From an uncultured Erythrobacter sp. (lineage in GTDB: Bacteria; Pseudomonadota; Alphaproteobacteria; Sphingomonadales; Sphingomonadaceae): a DNA stretch of 64,000 nucleotides. Positions within the stretch are counted from its first letter, which is position 1. Every line of letters starts with the position of its first letter. Location: NCBI RefSeq assembly GCF_958304185.1, contig NZ_OY284433.1:1860001-1924000 (forward strand), read 5' to 3'. A program made the position numbers and the translations under genes. The notes under the pieces are model-generated. The model was given only the letters and a program-made list of their open reading frames with translations, was not told where the DNA came from and did no database searches. This document shows positions 45,806 to 54,850 of this stretch, in pieces.

Positions 45806-46579
45806 ATGGCACGCGAGTCGGACAGGTCAGCAAAGGCGCAGCAACCGCTGCGGTCGTTTGCCCTGTACGCGCTGGCGTGCGGCGCACTGGCCCTTGCCGT
45901 GCCGAGCGCCGGACTGGCGCTGGCGGGCGAAATCGCCCCGGTGCGCACTGCGGCCTCGCTCGATGCGCTGGGCCTGCGGATGTTCACCCCGGCCTCGGTC
46001 GATCCTGATCTGGCCGCCCGCGTGGCTGACAAAGCCCGCGCGCGCGGCATTCGCTTCACGCCCGCCAGCGCGCCGACCATGTCGGGCAAGCGCACAGTGA
46101 CGGTCGCGGTGCGGATGGATGATGACACCGCCCGCGCCATCACGGTGCGCAAGGCGATCGATGCCGTGCCGGGCCGCGGGCTTGGCCTCACCGGACTGGA
46201 TTCGAGCAAGTTCCAGCTGGGTTCGGCGCGCGGCTACAAGAGCTTTGCCCGCTCGGTCGATCTGTCGGCCAAGGTTAGCAATGTCTCGCTGCCCGATCTG
46301 GCGCAGTTCGAACCCTCGCGCCCCAAGGCCGAAGACAAGCCCAGCCGCCTCCAGCCGCGGATCGAGCTGGAAGATCGCCAGATTGCTGGCCGTTCGCCCA
46401 ATACGCTCGATTCGACCGCCGCGCAGACCGTGGGCCTTGGCGGCAGCTTCCGCCTTTCGCCCAATCTCAACGTGACGGCAGGCGTGCGCTACTCGCAGGA
46501 GCGCGAACGGCTCAATCCGCTGACCAATTCGGTGCAGGATAGCCAGGCGGTTTACGTCGGAACCCAGATCAAGTTCTGA
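45806..46579 (+). CDS. Unknown exported protein with outer-membrane-type C terminus
   Basis: 257 aa from ATG 45806. A long N-terminal signal (hydrophobic SFALYALACGALALAVPSAG, about 17-37, ending ALA). Residues 40-205 are polar without recognised domains. The last 50 residues (GLGGSFRLSPNLNVTAGVRY, then QAVYVGTQIKF) look like beta-strands and end in Phe, the pattern of outer-membrane barrels, but too few strands are present for a normal barrel. Not recognised; possibly one that oligomerises. Confidence 0.6.
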   Translation: MARESDRSAKAQQPLRSFALYALACGALALAVPSAGLALAGEIAPVRTAASLDALGLRMFTPASVDPDLAARVADKARARGIRFTPASAPTMSGKRTVTVAVRMDDDTARAITVRKAIDAVPGRGLGLTGLDSSKFQLGSARGYKSFARSVDLSAKVSNVSLPDLAQFEPSRPKAEDKPSRLQPRIELEDRQIAGRSPNTLDSTAAQTVGLGGSFRLSPNLNVTAGVRYSQERERLNPLTNSVQDSQAVYVGTQIKF

Positions 46580-46709
46580 TCCCGCGCGACTTTGCCGGGC
46601 GTTGGTGCTTCAACACGGCCGACGCGCATAGCTATTCCCCGCTTTCCCTGACCCTACGGCACGGCTAGGTTGCTCTGGTGCAACCGCATCACGTCAAGGG
46701 GAGAAGAGC

Positions 46710-47432
46710 ATGGGCCGGGTAGCCATCGTCACCGGGGGAACGCGCGGAATCGGAGAGGCGATCTGCAAGCGGCTCCAGCGCCAGGGCCACACCGTCATCG
46801 CCAATTACGCCGGGAACGAGGAGAAGGCGCGCGCCTTCACCGAAGCCACCGGCATCCCGGCGCGCCGCTGGGACGTGGGCGATTACGACGCGACCCAAGC
46901 GGGCTGCGCGGCGGTGGCGGAGGAATTCGGCGCGGTCGATATCGTGGTCAACAACGCCGGGATCACTCGCGATGGCACCTTGCACAAGATGAGCTTCGAG
47001 GACTGGAACGATGTCATGCGCATCAACCTCGGCGGGTGCTTCAACATGGCCAAGGCGACCTTCCCCGGAATGCGCGAACGCGGCTGGGGCCGGATCGTCA
47101 ACATCGGCTCGATCAACGGGCAGGCGGGCCAATATGGGCAGGTCAACTATGCCGCCGCCAAGTCCGGCATCCACGGCTTCACCAAGGCGCTCGCGCAGGA
47201 AGGCGCGAAGTTCGGGGTGACGGTGAACGCGATCGCGCCGGGCTATATCGACACCGACATGGTCGCCGCCGTCCCCGCTCCGGTACTCGAAAAAATTGTC
47301 GCAAAAATCCCCGTCGGCCGCCTCGGCATGGCCGAGGAAATTGCCCGCGGCGTGGCGTTCCTCACCAGCGAGAACGGCGGTTTCATGACCGGCTCCACCA
47401 TGAGCATCAACGGCGGTCAACATATGTACTAG
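46710..47432 (+). CDS. phaB: Acetoacetyl-CoA reductase
   Basis: 240 aa short-chain dehydrogenase. NADPH motif TGGTRGIGEAI, NNAG, catalytic Ser in IGSINGQAGQYGQ and YxxxK in NYAAAKSG. NYAGNEEKARAF and GQYGQVNYAA are characteristic of PhaB among SDRs. It makes (R)-3-hydroxybutyryl-CoA for PHB. GGGGAGAAG lies before the ATG. Neither phaA nor phaC is adjacent; phaZ lies about 11 kb upstream. Confidence 0.92.
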   Translation: MGRVAIVTGGTRGIGEAICKRLQRQGHTVIANYAGNEEKARAFTEATGIPARRWDVGDYDATQAGCAAVAEEFGAVDIVVNNAGITRDGTLHKMSFEDWNDVMRINLGGCFNMAKATFPGMRERGWGRIVNIGSINGQAGQYGQVNYAAAKSGIHGFTKALAQEGAKFGVTVNAIAPGYIDTDMVAAVPAPVLEKIVAKIPVGRLGMAEEIARGVAFLTSENGGFMTGSTMSINGGQHMY

Positions 47433-47440
47433 TGCAGGCA

Positions 47441-47463
47441 GGCGGCCAGCGATGCTGGCCGCC
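47441..47463. terminator. Perfect 10-bp hairpin after phaB
   Basis: GGCGGCCAGC-gat-GCTGGCCGCC, 9 bp after the phaB stop. Very stable, but with no T-run, so it may only block exonucleases. The rest of the gap to 47588 is GC-rich with another hairpin around 47535-47560 and no gene. Confidence 0.5.
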
Positions 47464-47588
47464 GGTGCCGCGCAGCGGCAGCCGAAGCGGCCGGCCAGCG
47501 GGGCGGCGGGGCAAACCCGCCGAACCCGTCTGACGAAAGCCGGCGGCTTCGCCGTCGGCGGCTACTGCTTACCCCCTCGCCAACACCC

Positions 47589-48362
47589 TCACCCAATCAC
47601 AATCCCCACCACGCGCCACGCACCATCCTCCCACTCCAGCGAGACGCTTTCGACCTGATTGGTCCCGTCCGCATAGCTGCTGGCGAACTTGACCAGCTGG
47701 TAGCCTTCGGGCGGGGCGGGGACGAATTCGTTGGTGACGAGATTGCGGGTCAGCACTGTGCCAAGCGGCGGACGCACCTTCTCGGACACCGCAGTCCAGC
47801 GCTCCAGACTGTTGAGCTGGCGAAACTGCGTGCCCGTAGCGGCATAGCTTTCGGCCCAGCGGCTCTCGTCGATCAGCGTCAGGAACTCCTCGGCGGCCCG
47901 GGCAGCGGCGGCAGCATCCGCCTCGGCCGTCGCGGCGGCGGAAATCGCAGGGGCGGGTGCCAACACCGAAAGCGGCGAGGCGGGGAGGAACAGGGCGGCA
48001 AGAACAAAAGACATGGCAAGCACTCCGGCAAGGGTGAGAGCAAGGCCCGGCCCGAGGCCGAACCACGCCCGCCGCTGGGTAGCGGCTGCCGTCTCCTGTG
48101 CCGCGCCAGACCCCTCGGCCGCATCCCCCAAAGCCTTGTCCCCCAAGCTTTCGGGGGTCTCGCCCTCCTCCGCCAGCAGCCGCCGCGCCGCCTCGCGGCT
48201 GCTGGTGACGCCGAGCTTGCGCCGCGCATCGCGCAGCCGTTCGTTCACCGTGTGCACCGACAGGCCCAGCTCCTGCGCCGAGGACTTGGCGTCATGTCCG
48301 CGCAGGATCAGCCGCAGCGTCTGCTTCTCCTTCTCGGTCAGCGTGTCGAGGACGGTGGTCAT
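47589..48362 (-). CDS. Membrane-anchored LuxR-type HTH regulator with DUF4019 domain
   Basis: 257 aa. The N-terminal DNA-binding domain (about 5-65: LTEKEKQTLRLILRGHDAKS then SVHTVNERLRDARRKLGV) is of the LuxR/sigma-region-4 kind. One TM helix (about 105-130, GPGLALTLAGVLAMSFVLAA) follows, then a probably periplasmic DUF4019 domain (about 155-257, EFLTLIDESRWAESYAATG and SVSLEWEDGAWRVVGIVIG). A one-protein membrane-to-DNA signalling design; targets are unknown. Confidence 0.84.
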   Translation of the reverse strand: MTTVLDTLTEKEKQTLRLILRGHDAKSSAQELGLSVHTVNERLRDARRKLGVTSSREAARRLLAEEGETPESLGDKALGDAAEGSGAAQETAAATQRRAWFGLGPGLALTLAGVLAMSFVLAALFLPASPLSVLAPAPAISAAATAEADAAAAARAAEEFLTLIDESRWAESYAATGTQFRQLNSLERWTAVSEKVRPPLGTVLTRNLVTNEFVPAPPEGYQLVKFASSYADGTNQVESVSLEWEDGAWRVVGIVIG

Positions 48363-48465
48363 GGCTGCGGTCTAGGACGCGCACAGGGGGCGGGCCACCC
48401 CGAATTTTTCGGGGGCGGTTGCAGCGTCGTTTCCCGCGCCGCCGCAATGCGATAGGCTGGCGCGC

Positions 48466-49575
48466 ATGACAGCTTCTGCCCCGCCGGCCCCCGCCGCTCG
48501 CCTCACCTTCGGACTTCCGCTCTGGACGCTGATCGGGCCGGTGCTCGGCATCGCCGCGCTGGCGCTGGGCAAGCCCGATGGCTTCGCCCCCACCACGATC
48601 ATCGCCCTGCTGCTGGGCGCAGCGGTGATGGCGGCGGTCTATCATGCCGAGATCATCGCCCACTATGTCGGCGAGCCGTTCGGCACCCTGATCCTCGCGC
48701 TGGCGGTGACAGTGATCGAGGTATCGCTGATCGTCTCGATCATGCTGGCGGGCGGGGAGGACACCGAGCTGCTGGCGCGCGACACCCTGATCGCGACGAT
48801 CATGATCACCATCAACGGCATCATCGGCATCTGCCTGATCGCAGGCGGGCGGCGGCATCTGGAGCAGGCCTATACCCAGGCCGGGGTCAGCACGGGGCTG
48901 GCGATGCTGGCCACGCTCGCGGTGCTGACGCTGGTGCTGCCGCGCTTCACCACCAGCGCGCCGGAAGCCTATTATACCGAGACGCAGCTGGTGTTCGTCG
49001 CGGCGGTATCGCTGATCGTCTACATCACCTTCGTGGTGGCGCAGACGATCCGCCACCGCGATCACTTCATCCACCACATCGAGGATGCCGACGATCACGC
49101 CCACGAAGAGCCGGTCTCGCGCCCCAAGGCGGCAGCGGCGGCGGCGATGCTGCTGGCGGCGCTGGTGGCGGTGGTGCTGCTCGCCAAGAACCTCTCTCCG
49201 GCGATCGAGGCGGGCGTGCAGGCGGCGGGCGCGCCCAAGGCGGTGGTGGGGATCATCATTGCCGCCTTGGTGCTCGCGCCCGAGGGCTTCTCGGCCTTGC
49301 GGGCGGCCAAGGCCAACCGGGTGCAGACCAGCCTCAACCTCGCGATCGGATCGGCGCTGGCCTCGATCGGGCTGACCATTCCGGCGGTGGCGATGGTGGC
49401 GCTGGCGCTGGGGCTCGATCTCGAACTCGGGTTGTCGATGGGCGGGATCGTGCTGCTGGCGCTGACGCTGCTGGTGGCGAGCCTGACGCTGGGCCAGGGC
49501 CGGACCACGGTGGTGCCGGGCGTGATCCACCTCGTGATCTTCGCGACCTATCTGTTCACGACGATTGTGCCGTGA
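48466..49575 (+). CDS. Ca2+/H+ (cation/proton) antiporter, ChaA/CaxA family
   Basis: 369 aa with about eleven TM helices. Two related halves carry the acidic motifs of the CaCA superfamily: GEPFGTLILALAVTVIEVSL in the first and LAPEGFSALRAAKANRVQTS in the second, with conserved Glu residues for ion binding. A His/Asp/Glu-rich loop (HFIHHIEDADDHAHEE) lies between the halves. It would extrude Ca2+ or Na+ in exchange for protons. Confidence 0.9.
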   Translation: MTASAPPAPAARLTFGLPLWTLIGPVLGIAALALGKPDGFAPTTIIALLLGAAVMAAVYHAEIIAHYVGEPFGTLILALAVTVIEVSLIVSIMLAGGEDTELLARDTLIATIMITINGIIGICLIAGGRRHLEQAYTQAGVSTGLAMLATLAVLTLVLPRFTTSAPEAYYTETQLVFVAAVSLIVYITFVVAQTIRHRDHFIHHIEDADDHAHEEPVSRPKAAAAAAMLLAALVAVVLLAKNLSPAIEAGVQAAGAPKAVVGIIIAALVLAPEGFSALRAAKANRVQTSLNLAIGSALASIGLTIPAVAMVALALGLDLELGLSMGGIVLLALTLLVASLTLGQGRTTVVPGVIHLVIFATYLFTTIVP

Positions 49576-49592
49576 GCGCTCGGGAGACTGAC

Positions 49593-50183
49593 ATGGCTGA
49601 CCGCATTCTCGTATTCTACGGCTCCTACCGCCGCGACCGTCAGGGCATCCGGCTCGCGGATTACTGCGTCCGCCAGCTTGAAGCGCGGGGGTGCGATGTC
49701 GAGCTGATCGATGCCAAGGCGCTCGATCTCCCGATGCTCGACCGGATGTACAAGGAATATCCCAAGGGTGAGGCGCCCGATGCGCTGGAGACGCTGGCGG
49801 GCAAGATCCGCGCGGCAGATGCGTTTCTGTTCGTGGTCGGCGAATACAACTGGAGCGTGCAGCCGGGTCTGAAGAACCTCACCGACCACTTTCTGGAGGA
49901 GTGGTTCTGGCGGCCCGCCGCGATTGCGAGCTACTCCGCCGGGCGCTTCGGCGGCGTGCGTGCGGCGCTCGCGTGGCGCGATATCTTGGGCGAGATGGGG
50001 ATGGTGGTGGTGTCGAGCACCATCGCGGTGGGGCCAATGAAGGACACGCTGGACGAGGGGGGGAAGCCGGTGGGAAGCGGCGGGTCGTCGCTGGAAAAGC
50101 AGTTCCCGCGGTTTGCGGATGATCTGGCGTGGTGGACCGCAGCGGCGAAGGCGCAGCGGGAGAAGGGGGCGGTGCCTTATTGA
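49593..50183 (+). CDS. NADPH-dependent FMN reductase family protein
   Basis: 196 aa from ATG 49593 (GGGAG seven bases upstream). Flavodoxin-like fold: FMN phosphate loop YGSYRRDRQGIRLADY and the isoalloxazine loop VGEYNWSVQPGLKNLTDHF. Proteins of this group reduce FMN, quinones or azo compounds with NAD(P)H. Close behind the antiporter (17 bp), probably in one transcript, but no functional link is evident. Confidence 0.87.
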   Translation: MADRILVFYGSYRRDRQGIRLADYCVRQLEARGCDVELIDAKALDLPMLDRMYKEYPKGEAPDALETLAGKIRAADAFLFVVGEYNWSVQPGLKNLTDHFLEEWFWRPAAIASYSAGRFGGVRAALAWRDILGEMGMVVVSSTIAVGPMKDTLDEGGKPVGSGGSSLEKQFPRFADDLAWWTAAAKAQREKGAVPY

Positions 50184-50237
50184 GGCACGCACTTCCAAGT
50201 CACGAAGGCTTAAGAGCTTGTATCTTATGCAACGACC

Positions 50238-50813
50238 ATGTCGGTGCACTTCGATGTTAGCAAGATCAGCTTTTTCGGACTGGATGATTGGTCCGTCGCG
50301 GTTTGTGCATGGCGGGGATGTTGTATCCAAGTCTTCTCGCGGGCAGAGCATTCAGTGGCGGACTGTATTGAGGTGCTCAGGACGGCGGGGTTGAGCCTGA
50401 GCAAAGATGCGTTCAACCCGTTTGCGGGAAACAGGATCAAAGCCTTGCGCAACTGTATCGCGCAGCATGGCTTTGGCGGACACGGCAAAGTGGCTCTTGA
50501 ACGGATCGCGGCATGGGAACGTCTCTATGAAGCCCGCGCGCATTTGGCGCATGGCATCGTCAAGGCAACGCCTGATGGCATAAGCGTCACTCACATCACC
50601 TTTGACGGCAAGGCCGAGACGCAACATCCGGCGAAAAACTTAACCCGATTCGAGATGCTTGAAATGCTCGCGGATATTGAGGCGGCGCAAAAGTCTCTGC
50701 ACGGTCAACTCGGCCAGATCAAAGCACTGGCTGCAAAGGCCAAACCTGTTCCCTCCCCCAAACCGTCATCCCAGCGGAAGCTGGGACCTCAAGCGGCAGG
50801 AACCGCACTTTGA
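50238..50813 (+). CDS. Orphan hypothetical protein with repeat-derived C terminus
   Basis: 191 aa, not recognised. Visible: a beta-rich start with several Cys and Trp (SVAVCAWRGCCIQVF), a helical middle (ERIAAWERLYEARAHLAHGI, a HEPN-like look but without the RxxxxH motif) and a helical tail. The last ~15 residues (SSQRKLGPQAAGTAL) are encoded by repeat family B, so the original stop was probably lost or displaced. GC content is visibly lower than in neighbouring genes, suggesting transfer. Confidence 0.6.
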   Translation: MSVHFDVSKISFFGLDDWSVAVCAWRGCCIQVFSRAEHSVADCIEVLRTAGLSLSKDAFNPFAGNRIKALRNCIAQHGFGGHGKVALERIAAWERLYEARAHLAHGIVKATPDGISVTHITFDGKAETQHPAKNLTRFEMLEMLADIEAAQKSLHGQLGQIKALAAKAKPVPSPKPSSQRKLGPQAAGTAL

Positions 50814-50844
50814 AGCCCTAGGCCCCAGCCTTCGCTGGGGTGAC
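50765..50844. repeat. 80-bp mirror-ended repeat, family B copy 3
   Basis: Begins GTCATCCCAGCGGAAGCTGGG and ends CCCAGCCTTCGCTGGGGTGAC; each half carries one substitution relative to the other copies. It covers the last 49 bp of the hypothetical gene, including its stop codon. Confidence 0.85.
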
Positions 50845-51005
50845 GGTCGAGGCGGATCAGCCCTGTGTCGCCATCTCACCAATCCGCGCCGGATTTTCCT
50901 ACAGGGTGCGGCCCGCGTTAAGGCGATTATCGGCTCTTTCGCATCGTGATCCCTGCGCCCATCAGCGCAAAGCCCCCGGATGGGAGGGGGGGCCTCTACA
51001 GCGAA

Positions 51006-51099
51006 AGTGTCAACTTCGATTTTTCCGCGTAACTCAATGGAATTACGTGATAATTGACCCAGAAACGCGCTTGACACGGTGTCAACTTTGTCAACTTCG
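51006..51099. repeat. 94-bp dispersed element with two hairpins, copy 2
   Basis: Same length, same terminal direct repeats (GTGTCAACTTCG and TTGTCAACTTCG) and same two-hairpin layout as 12136-12229: AATTA-cgtga-TAATT and TTGACA-cgg-TGTCAA. It ends 26 bp before the stop of the convergent acyl-CoA synthetase gene. The 310-bp gap holds this, family B copy 3, and no gene. Confidence 0.75.
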
Positions 51100-51125
51100 C
51101 AAGGTCATTGCGCGGCGCGCTGCAC

Positions 51126-52985
51126 TCACCCCCGATACAACCCGTCGATCCGCTCCTGATACCGCTCGCGGATTTTGTGACGGCGGATTTTCATGCTCGG
51201 GGTCATTTCCTCGTTCTCGATGGAGAACGCCTCATCTGCGAAGGCGAATTGGCGGACCTTTTCGATCACCGACAGATCGGCATTGGTCCGGTCGACCGCC
51301 GCGCGCACCGCGTTCTTGAAGGCGGGAAGTTCTTGCAGCGCCTTCATGTCGAACTTCTCGTCATTGGCGCGCGCCCATTCCAGCGCCCATTCGGCATCGG
51401 GGACGATCAACCCGACCACGTAAGGCCGCTTGTCCCCGCTCACCATCGCCTGCGCGATTTCGGGCTGGAGGGTCAGCATCCCTTCGACCTTCTGCGGGGC
51501 GATATTGTCGCCCTTGTCATTGACGATCATGTCCTTCTTGCGGTCGGTGATCTTGATCCGGCCCTTGTTGTCGAAGTGGCCGATATCGCCGGTGTGGAGC
51601 CAGCCGTTCTGAAGCGTCCGCGCGGTTTCGGCATCGTTGCGCCAGTAACCGTGCATCACCAATTCGCCGCGCACCAGCAGCTCGCCATCCTCGGCGACCT
51701 TCACCTCGACCCCGCGCAGCGGCGGGCCGACCGTGTCCATCTTGAGCCCGACCTTGGGCCGGTTGCAGCTGATCACCGGCCCAGCCTCGGTCTGGCCGTA
51801 GCCTTGCAACATGGTCAGCCCCATCGCGTCGAAGAAATTGCCGACTTCGGGGTTGAGCGGCGCCCCGCCTGACACCATCGCCTTGATCCGTCCGCCGAAC
51901 TTGGCGCGGATTTTAGGCCGCAGCGTCTTTTCGACCAGGAAATCCAGCGGCCGGTCACGCAGGCGCTTCTTGCCCTCCTTGGAATGCTCGGCGATCTTGA
52001 GCGCGCTATCCATCATGAAGTTGGCGACTTTGCCCTGCTTTTCGATCTGCTTCATGATCCGCGTGCGCAGCACTTCGAACAGGCGCGGGACGACGACCAT
52101 GATCGTCGGGCGGGTTTCCTCGATATTCGAGGCGAGCTTCTCCAGCCCTTCCGAATAGAAGATTTCCGCGCCGACCCCAATGGGCAGATATTGCCCGCCG
52201 GAATGCTCATAGGCGTGGGAGAGCGGGAGAAACGACAGGAACCGTTCGTCCGTGATGCCGAAATCCTCGATCAGCACTTCGGCCGCGCCCGCCACGTTGC
52301 ACAGGATCGCGCCGTGGTGCTGCATCACCCCGCGCGGCGCGCCGCCGGTGCCGCTGGTGTAGATCAGGCAGGCGGTTTCCGAACGCTCGATCCGGGAGAT
52401 GCGGTCGTCCACCGCCGCGCGCGCGGCGGTGGCGTCTCCGGTGACCAGTCCGGCCCAGGCGTGATATTCGAAGCTGCCCGATTGCTGACGCTTGAGATCG
52501 TCAATCCCGATGACATGCTCGACCAGCCCGGTCTGCCCGATCGCGCCGACCAAAGGCGCAAGCAGCTTCTCGGTCGAGACAAACACCGCCCGCGCGCCTG
52601 AATTGTCGAGAATGTGGGCGTGATCACGGCGGGTGTTGGTGGTGTAGGTCGGCACGGTGATGCACCCCGCCGCCATGATCGCGAGGTCGGCGATGCACCA
52701 TTCGGGGCGGTTTTCGGAGACGAGCGCCACCCGGTCGCCATCTTCCAGCCCCATGGCGCGGAGCGCTTCGGCGAGCAGGCAGACATGCTCCGCCGCCGAC
52801 CGCCAACTTTGCGTGACCCATTGCCCGCCGGTCTTGTGGCCGAGGAACGGGGCATCGCCCTTTTCATCCGCGCGCTTGAGGAAAATCTCCACAAGGTTCT
52901 GCGCGTTATCAATGTCCTGCAACAGCTGGTGGTCGGCCGGATTGGCGACCGCACGGGCGGCGTGAGGAATGGTGGGGGAATGCAC
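51126..52985 (-). CDS. Long-chain acyl-CoA synthetase (AMP-forming)
   Basis: 619 aa from GTG 52985, which has AGGAG nine bases upstream; an upstream TTG leaves only 3 bp. Adenylation motifs: TACLIYTSGTGGAPRGVMQ, GYGQTEAGPVIS, NGWLHTGDIG and KDMIVNDKGDNIAPQKVEG. It activates fatty acids to acyl-CoA. Fits the acyl-CoA degradation genes at 23.7-28.4 kb functionally, though it is a separate unit. Confidence 0.92.
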   Translation of the reverse strand: MHSPTIPHAARAVANPADHQLLQDIDNAQNLVEIFLKRADEKGDAPFLGHKTGGQWVTQSWRSAAEHVCLLAEALRAMGLEDGDRVALVSENRPEWCIADLAIMAAGCITVPTYTTNTRRDHAHILDNSGARAVFVSTEKLLAPLVGAIGQTGLVEHVIGIDDLKRQQSGSFEYHAWAGLVTGDATAARAAVDDRISRIERSETACLIYTSGTGGAPRGVMQHHGAILCNVAGAAEVLIEDFGITDERFLSFLPLSHAYEHSGGQYLPIGVGAEIFYSEGLEKLASNIEETRPTIMVVVPRLFEVLRTRIMKQIEKQGKVANFMMDSALKIAEHSKEGKKRLRDRPLDFLVEKTLRPKIRAKFGGRIKAMVSGGAPLNPEVGNFFDAMGLTMLQGYGQTEAGPVISCNRPKVGLKMDTVGPPLRGVEVKVAEDGELLVRGELVMHGYWRNDAETARTLQNGWLHTGDIGHFDNKGRIKITDRKKDMIVNDKGDNIAPQKVEGMLTLQPEIAQAMVSGDKRPYVVGLIVPDAEWALEWARANDEKFDMKALQELPAFKNAVRAAVDRTNADLSVIEKVRQFAFADEAFSIENEEMTPSMKIRRHKIRERYQERIDGLYRG

Positions 52986-53115
52986 TGGCAAAGGCTCCTG
53001 ATCCCTTCGAGTTTATCTTTCGCAGGTTCAGGTCCGACCCGCGTGTGGTGCGCAGATTAGAAGGTCAAATCCGTAGCGGCAAGCATGGGGATGGGCGTCA
53101 CCCCCAAGCAGAGGC

Positions 53116-54840
53116 TCAGGGCGTGACGACGCTGACGAGACGCGGCTCGGTCGCGGCTTCCCAGGTGCCGTCTGCGCGCAGGCCGAGAGCGTTGGCCTTG
53201 ATCGGCGCCGCACCCATCCGGATGTTGGTGTGACCCAGCGCGATCAGCTGCTCCTTCATGGCGGCGAGCGTGGTGCCTTCTTCGATCAACAGCACGTCGC
53301 CGAAGGACATGGCAAAGGGCAAGGCGAGCGCGTCCTGCGCGCCGAGCTTGAAGTCGAGAACGCCGATGATCGCGCGGGCAACGGTCACGGGGATGGTCGG
53401 GCCACCGGCGGCGCCGATCACCAGCACCACCCGCCCTTGCGCATCATAAACGATGGTCGGCGCCATCGAGGAACGCGGGCGCTTGCCGCCTTCGACCCGG
53501 TTGGCGACCGGCTTGCCATCCGCCTCGGGCGTCAGGGTGAAATCGGTAAGTTCATTGTTGAGATAGAACCCGCGCCAGTGCAGCCCCGATCCGAAGGCGC
53601 CTTCGATGGTCGAGGTGTAGCTGACGGCATTGCCCGCCGCATCCACGACCGCAAAATGGGTGGTGCCGTTCTCCGGCTCCTCCGGCCCGTCCCCGCGCGC
53701 GAGCGGCGCTCCGGGAGGAACACCGGCTTCGACCTTGGCGATCCGTGCCTCGGACGAAATCAGCGCCGAGCGGGAGGCAAGGTAGCCTGCATCCACCAAC
53801 CCTGCGACCGGCACTTCGACGAAATCGGCATCGCCAGAGTACAGTTCGCGATCGGCATAGGCGAGGCGCTGGCTCTCAATGAACAGGTGCCAGAATTGCG
53901 GACTATCCGGGCCGAGCGCGGCGATATCGAAACGCTCAAGCTGGCCGAGCATCTGCGCCACGGCAATCCCGCCCGAGGACGGTGGCCCCATGCCGCACAC
54001 CCGGTAAACGCGGTAGCGGGCGCAGACGGGAGCGCGTTCCTTGGCGGTGTAGCCCGTGACATCGGCGGCGGTCATCCGGCCATCCTGCGGGGTTTCGCCC
54101 GCGACATAGTCGGCCAGCGCCGCTGCGGACGTGCTGCCATACATCGCCTGCGGGCCTTCGGCGGCAAGCGTGCGGAAGGTGGCGGCCAGTTCCGGCACCC
54201 GGATCGTGGAGCCGAGCGGCAGCGGGTTCCCATCGGCGCCGAAGAACACTGCCTTGGCGGAAGCGCTCTTGTCGGCCCGGCCCTTGTTGCCGTTCAGCGA
54301 TTCGTAGAGCCGGCGGTTCATCACGAAGCCGTCTTCGGCGAGCGCGATGGCGGGCGCGAACAGTCTGGCCCAAGGCAGCTTGCCATGCTCGGCATGGGCC
54401 TTGGCAGCGAGTGCGACGTTGCCCGGCACCCCGACGCTGAGGCCAGAGAACACCCGCGCCTCGCGCCCCAGCACCTTGCCGTCTGCATCGAGAAAACGGT
54501 TCGGCGTCGCGGTGGTAGGCGCAGTCTCGCGCCCGTCATAGGTGACCAGCGTGCCATCCGCGCCATCCGCCCGCACCATAAAGCCGCCGCCGCCGATGCC
54601 GGAACTTTGCGGCTCGACCACCGTCAGTGCCAGCATCACCGCAATCGCGGCGTCCGTGGCTGAGCCGCCTTGTGCGAGGATCGCTTCGCCCGCCGCAGTC
54701 GCGCGCGGATCGGCGCTGCTGACCGCGCCACTTCCGTTGAAGCGAAGGTTCTCTACCCCTTCAAGAGGGATGGTCTGGGTGGTGGCACAGCCCGAAAGGG
54801 CCAGCGCCAACGGGGCGATCAGGGACGGAAAGATACGCAT
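53116..54840 (-). CDS. ggt: Gamma-glutamyltransferase, lipoprotein form
   Basis: 574 aa from ATG 54840. Lipobox LSGC (Cys18). Autocleavage/nucleophile Thr393 is in NGTTHFAVVD, which separates the large and small subunits after maturation; RPRSSMAPTIV and GAAGGPTIPVTV bind the gamma-glutamyl group. It hydrolyses or transfers gamma-glutamyl from glutathione. Lies 10 bp downstream of pyrD in the same direction. Confidence 0.94.
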   Translation of the reverse strand: MRIFPSLIAPLALALSGCATTQTIPLEGVENLRFNGSGAVSSADPRATAAGEAILAQGGSATDAAIAVMLALTVVEPQSSGIGGGGFMVRADGADGTLVTYDGRETAPTTATPNRFLDADGKVLGREARVFSGLSVGVPGNVALAAKAHAEHGKLPWARLFAPAIALAEDGFVMNRRLYESLNGNKGRADKSASAKAVFFGADGNPLPLGSTIRVPELAATFRTLAAEGPQAMYGSTSAAALADYVAGETPQDGRMTAADVTGYTAKERAPVCARYRVYRVCGMGPPSSGGIAVAQMLGQLERFDIAALGPDSPQFWHLFIESQRLAYADRELYSGDADFVEVPVAGLVDAGYLASRSALISSEARIAKVEAGVPPGAPLARGDGPEEPENGTTHFAVVDAAGNAVSYTSTIEGAFGSGLHWRGFYLNNELTDFTLTPEADGKPVANRVEGGKRPRSSMAPTIVYDAQGRVVLVIGAAGGPTIPVTVARAIIGVLDFKLGAQDALALPFAMSFGDVLLIEEGTTLAAMKEQLIALGHTNIRMGAAPIKANALGLRADGTWEAATEPRLVSVVTP

Positions 54841-54850
54841 CGCAGCGGTG

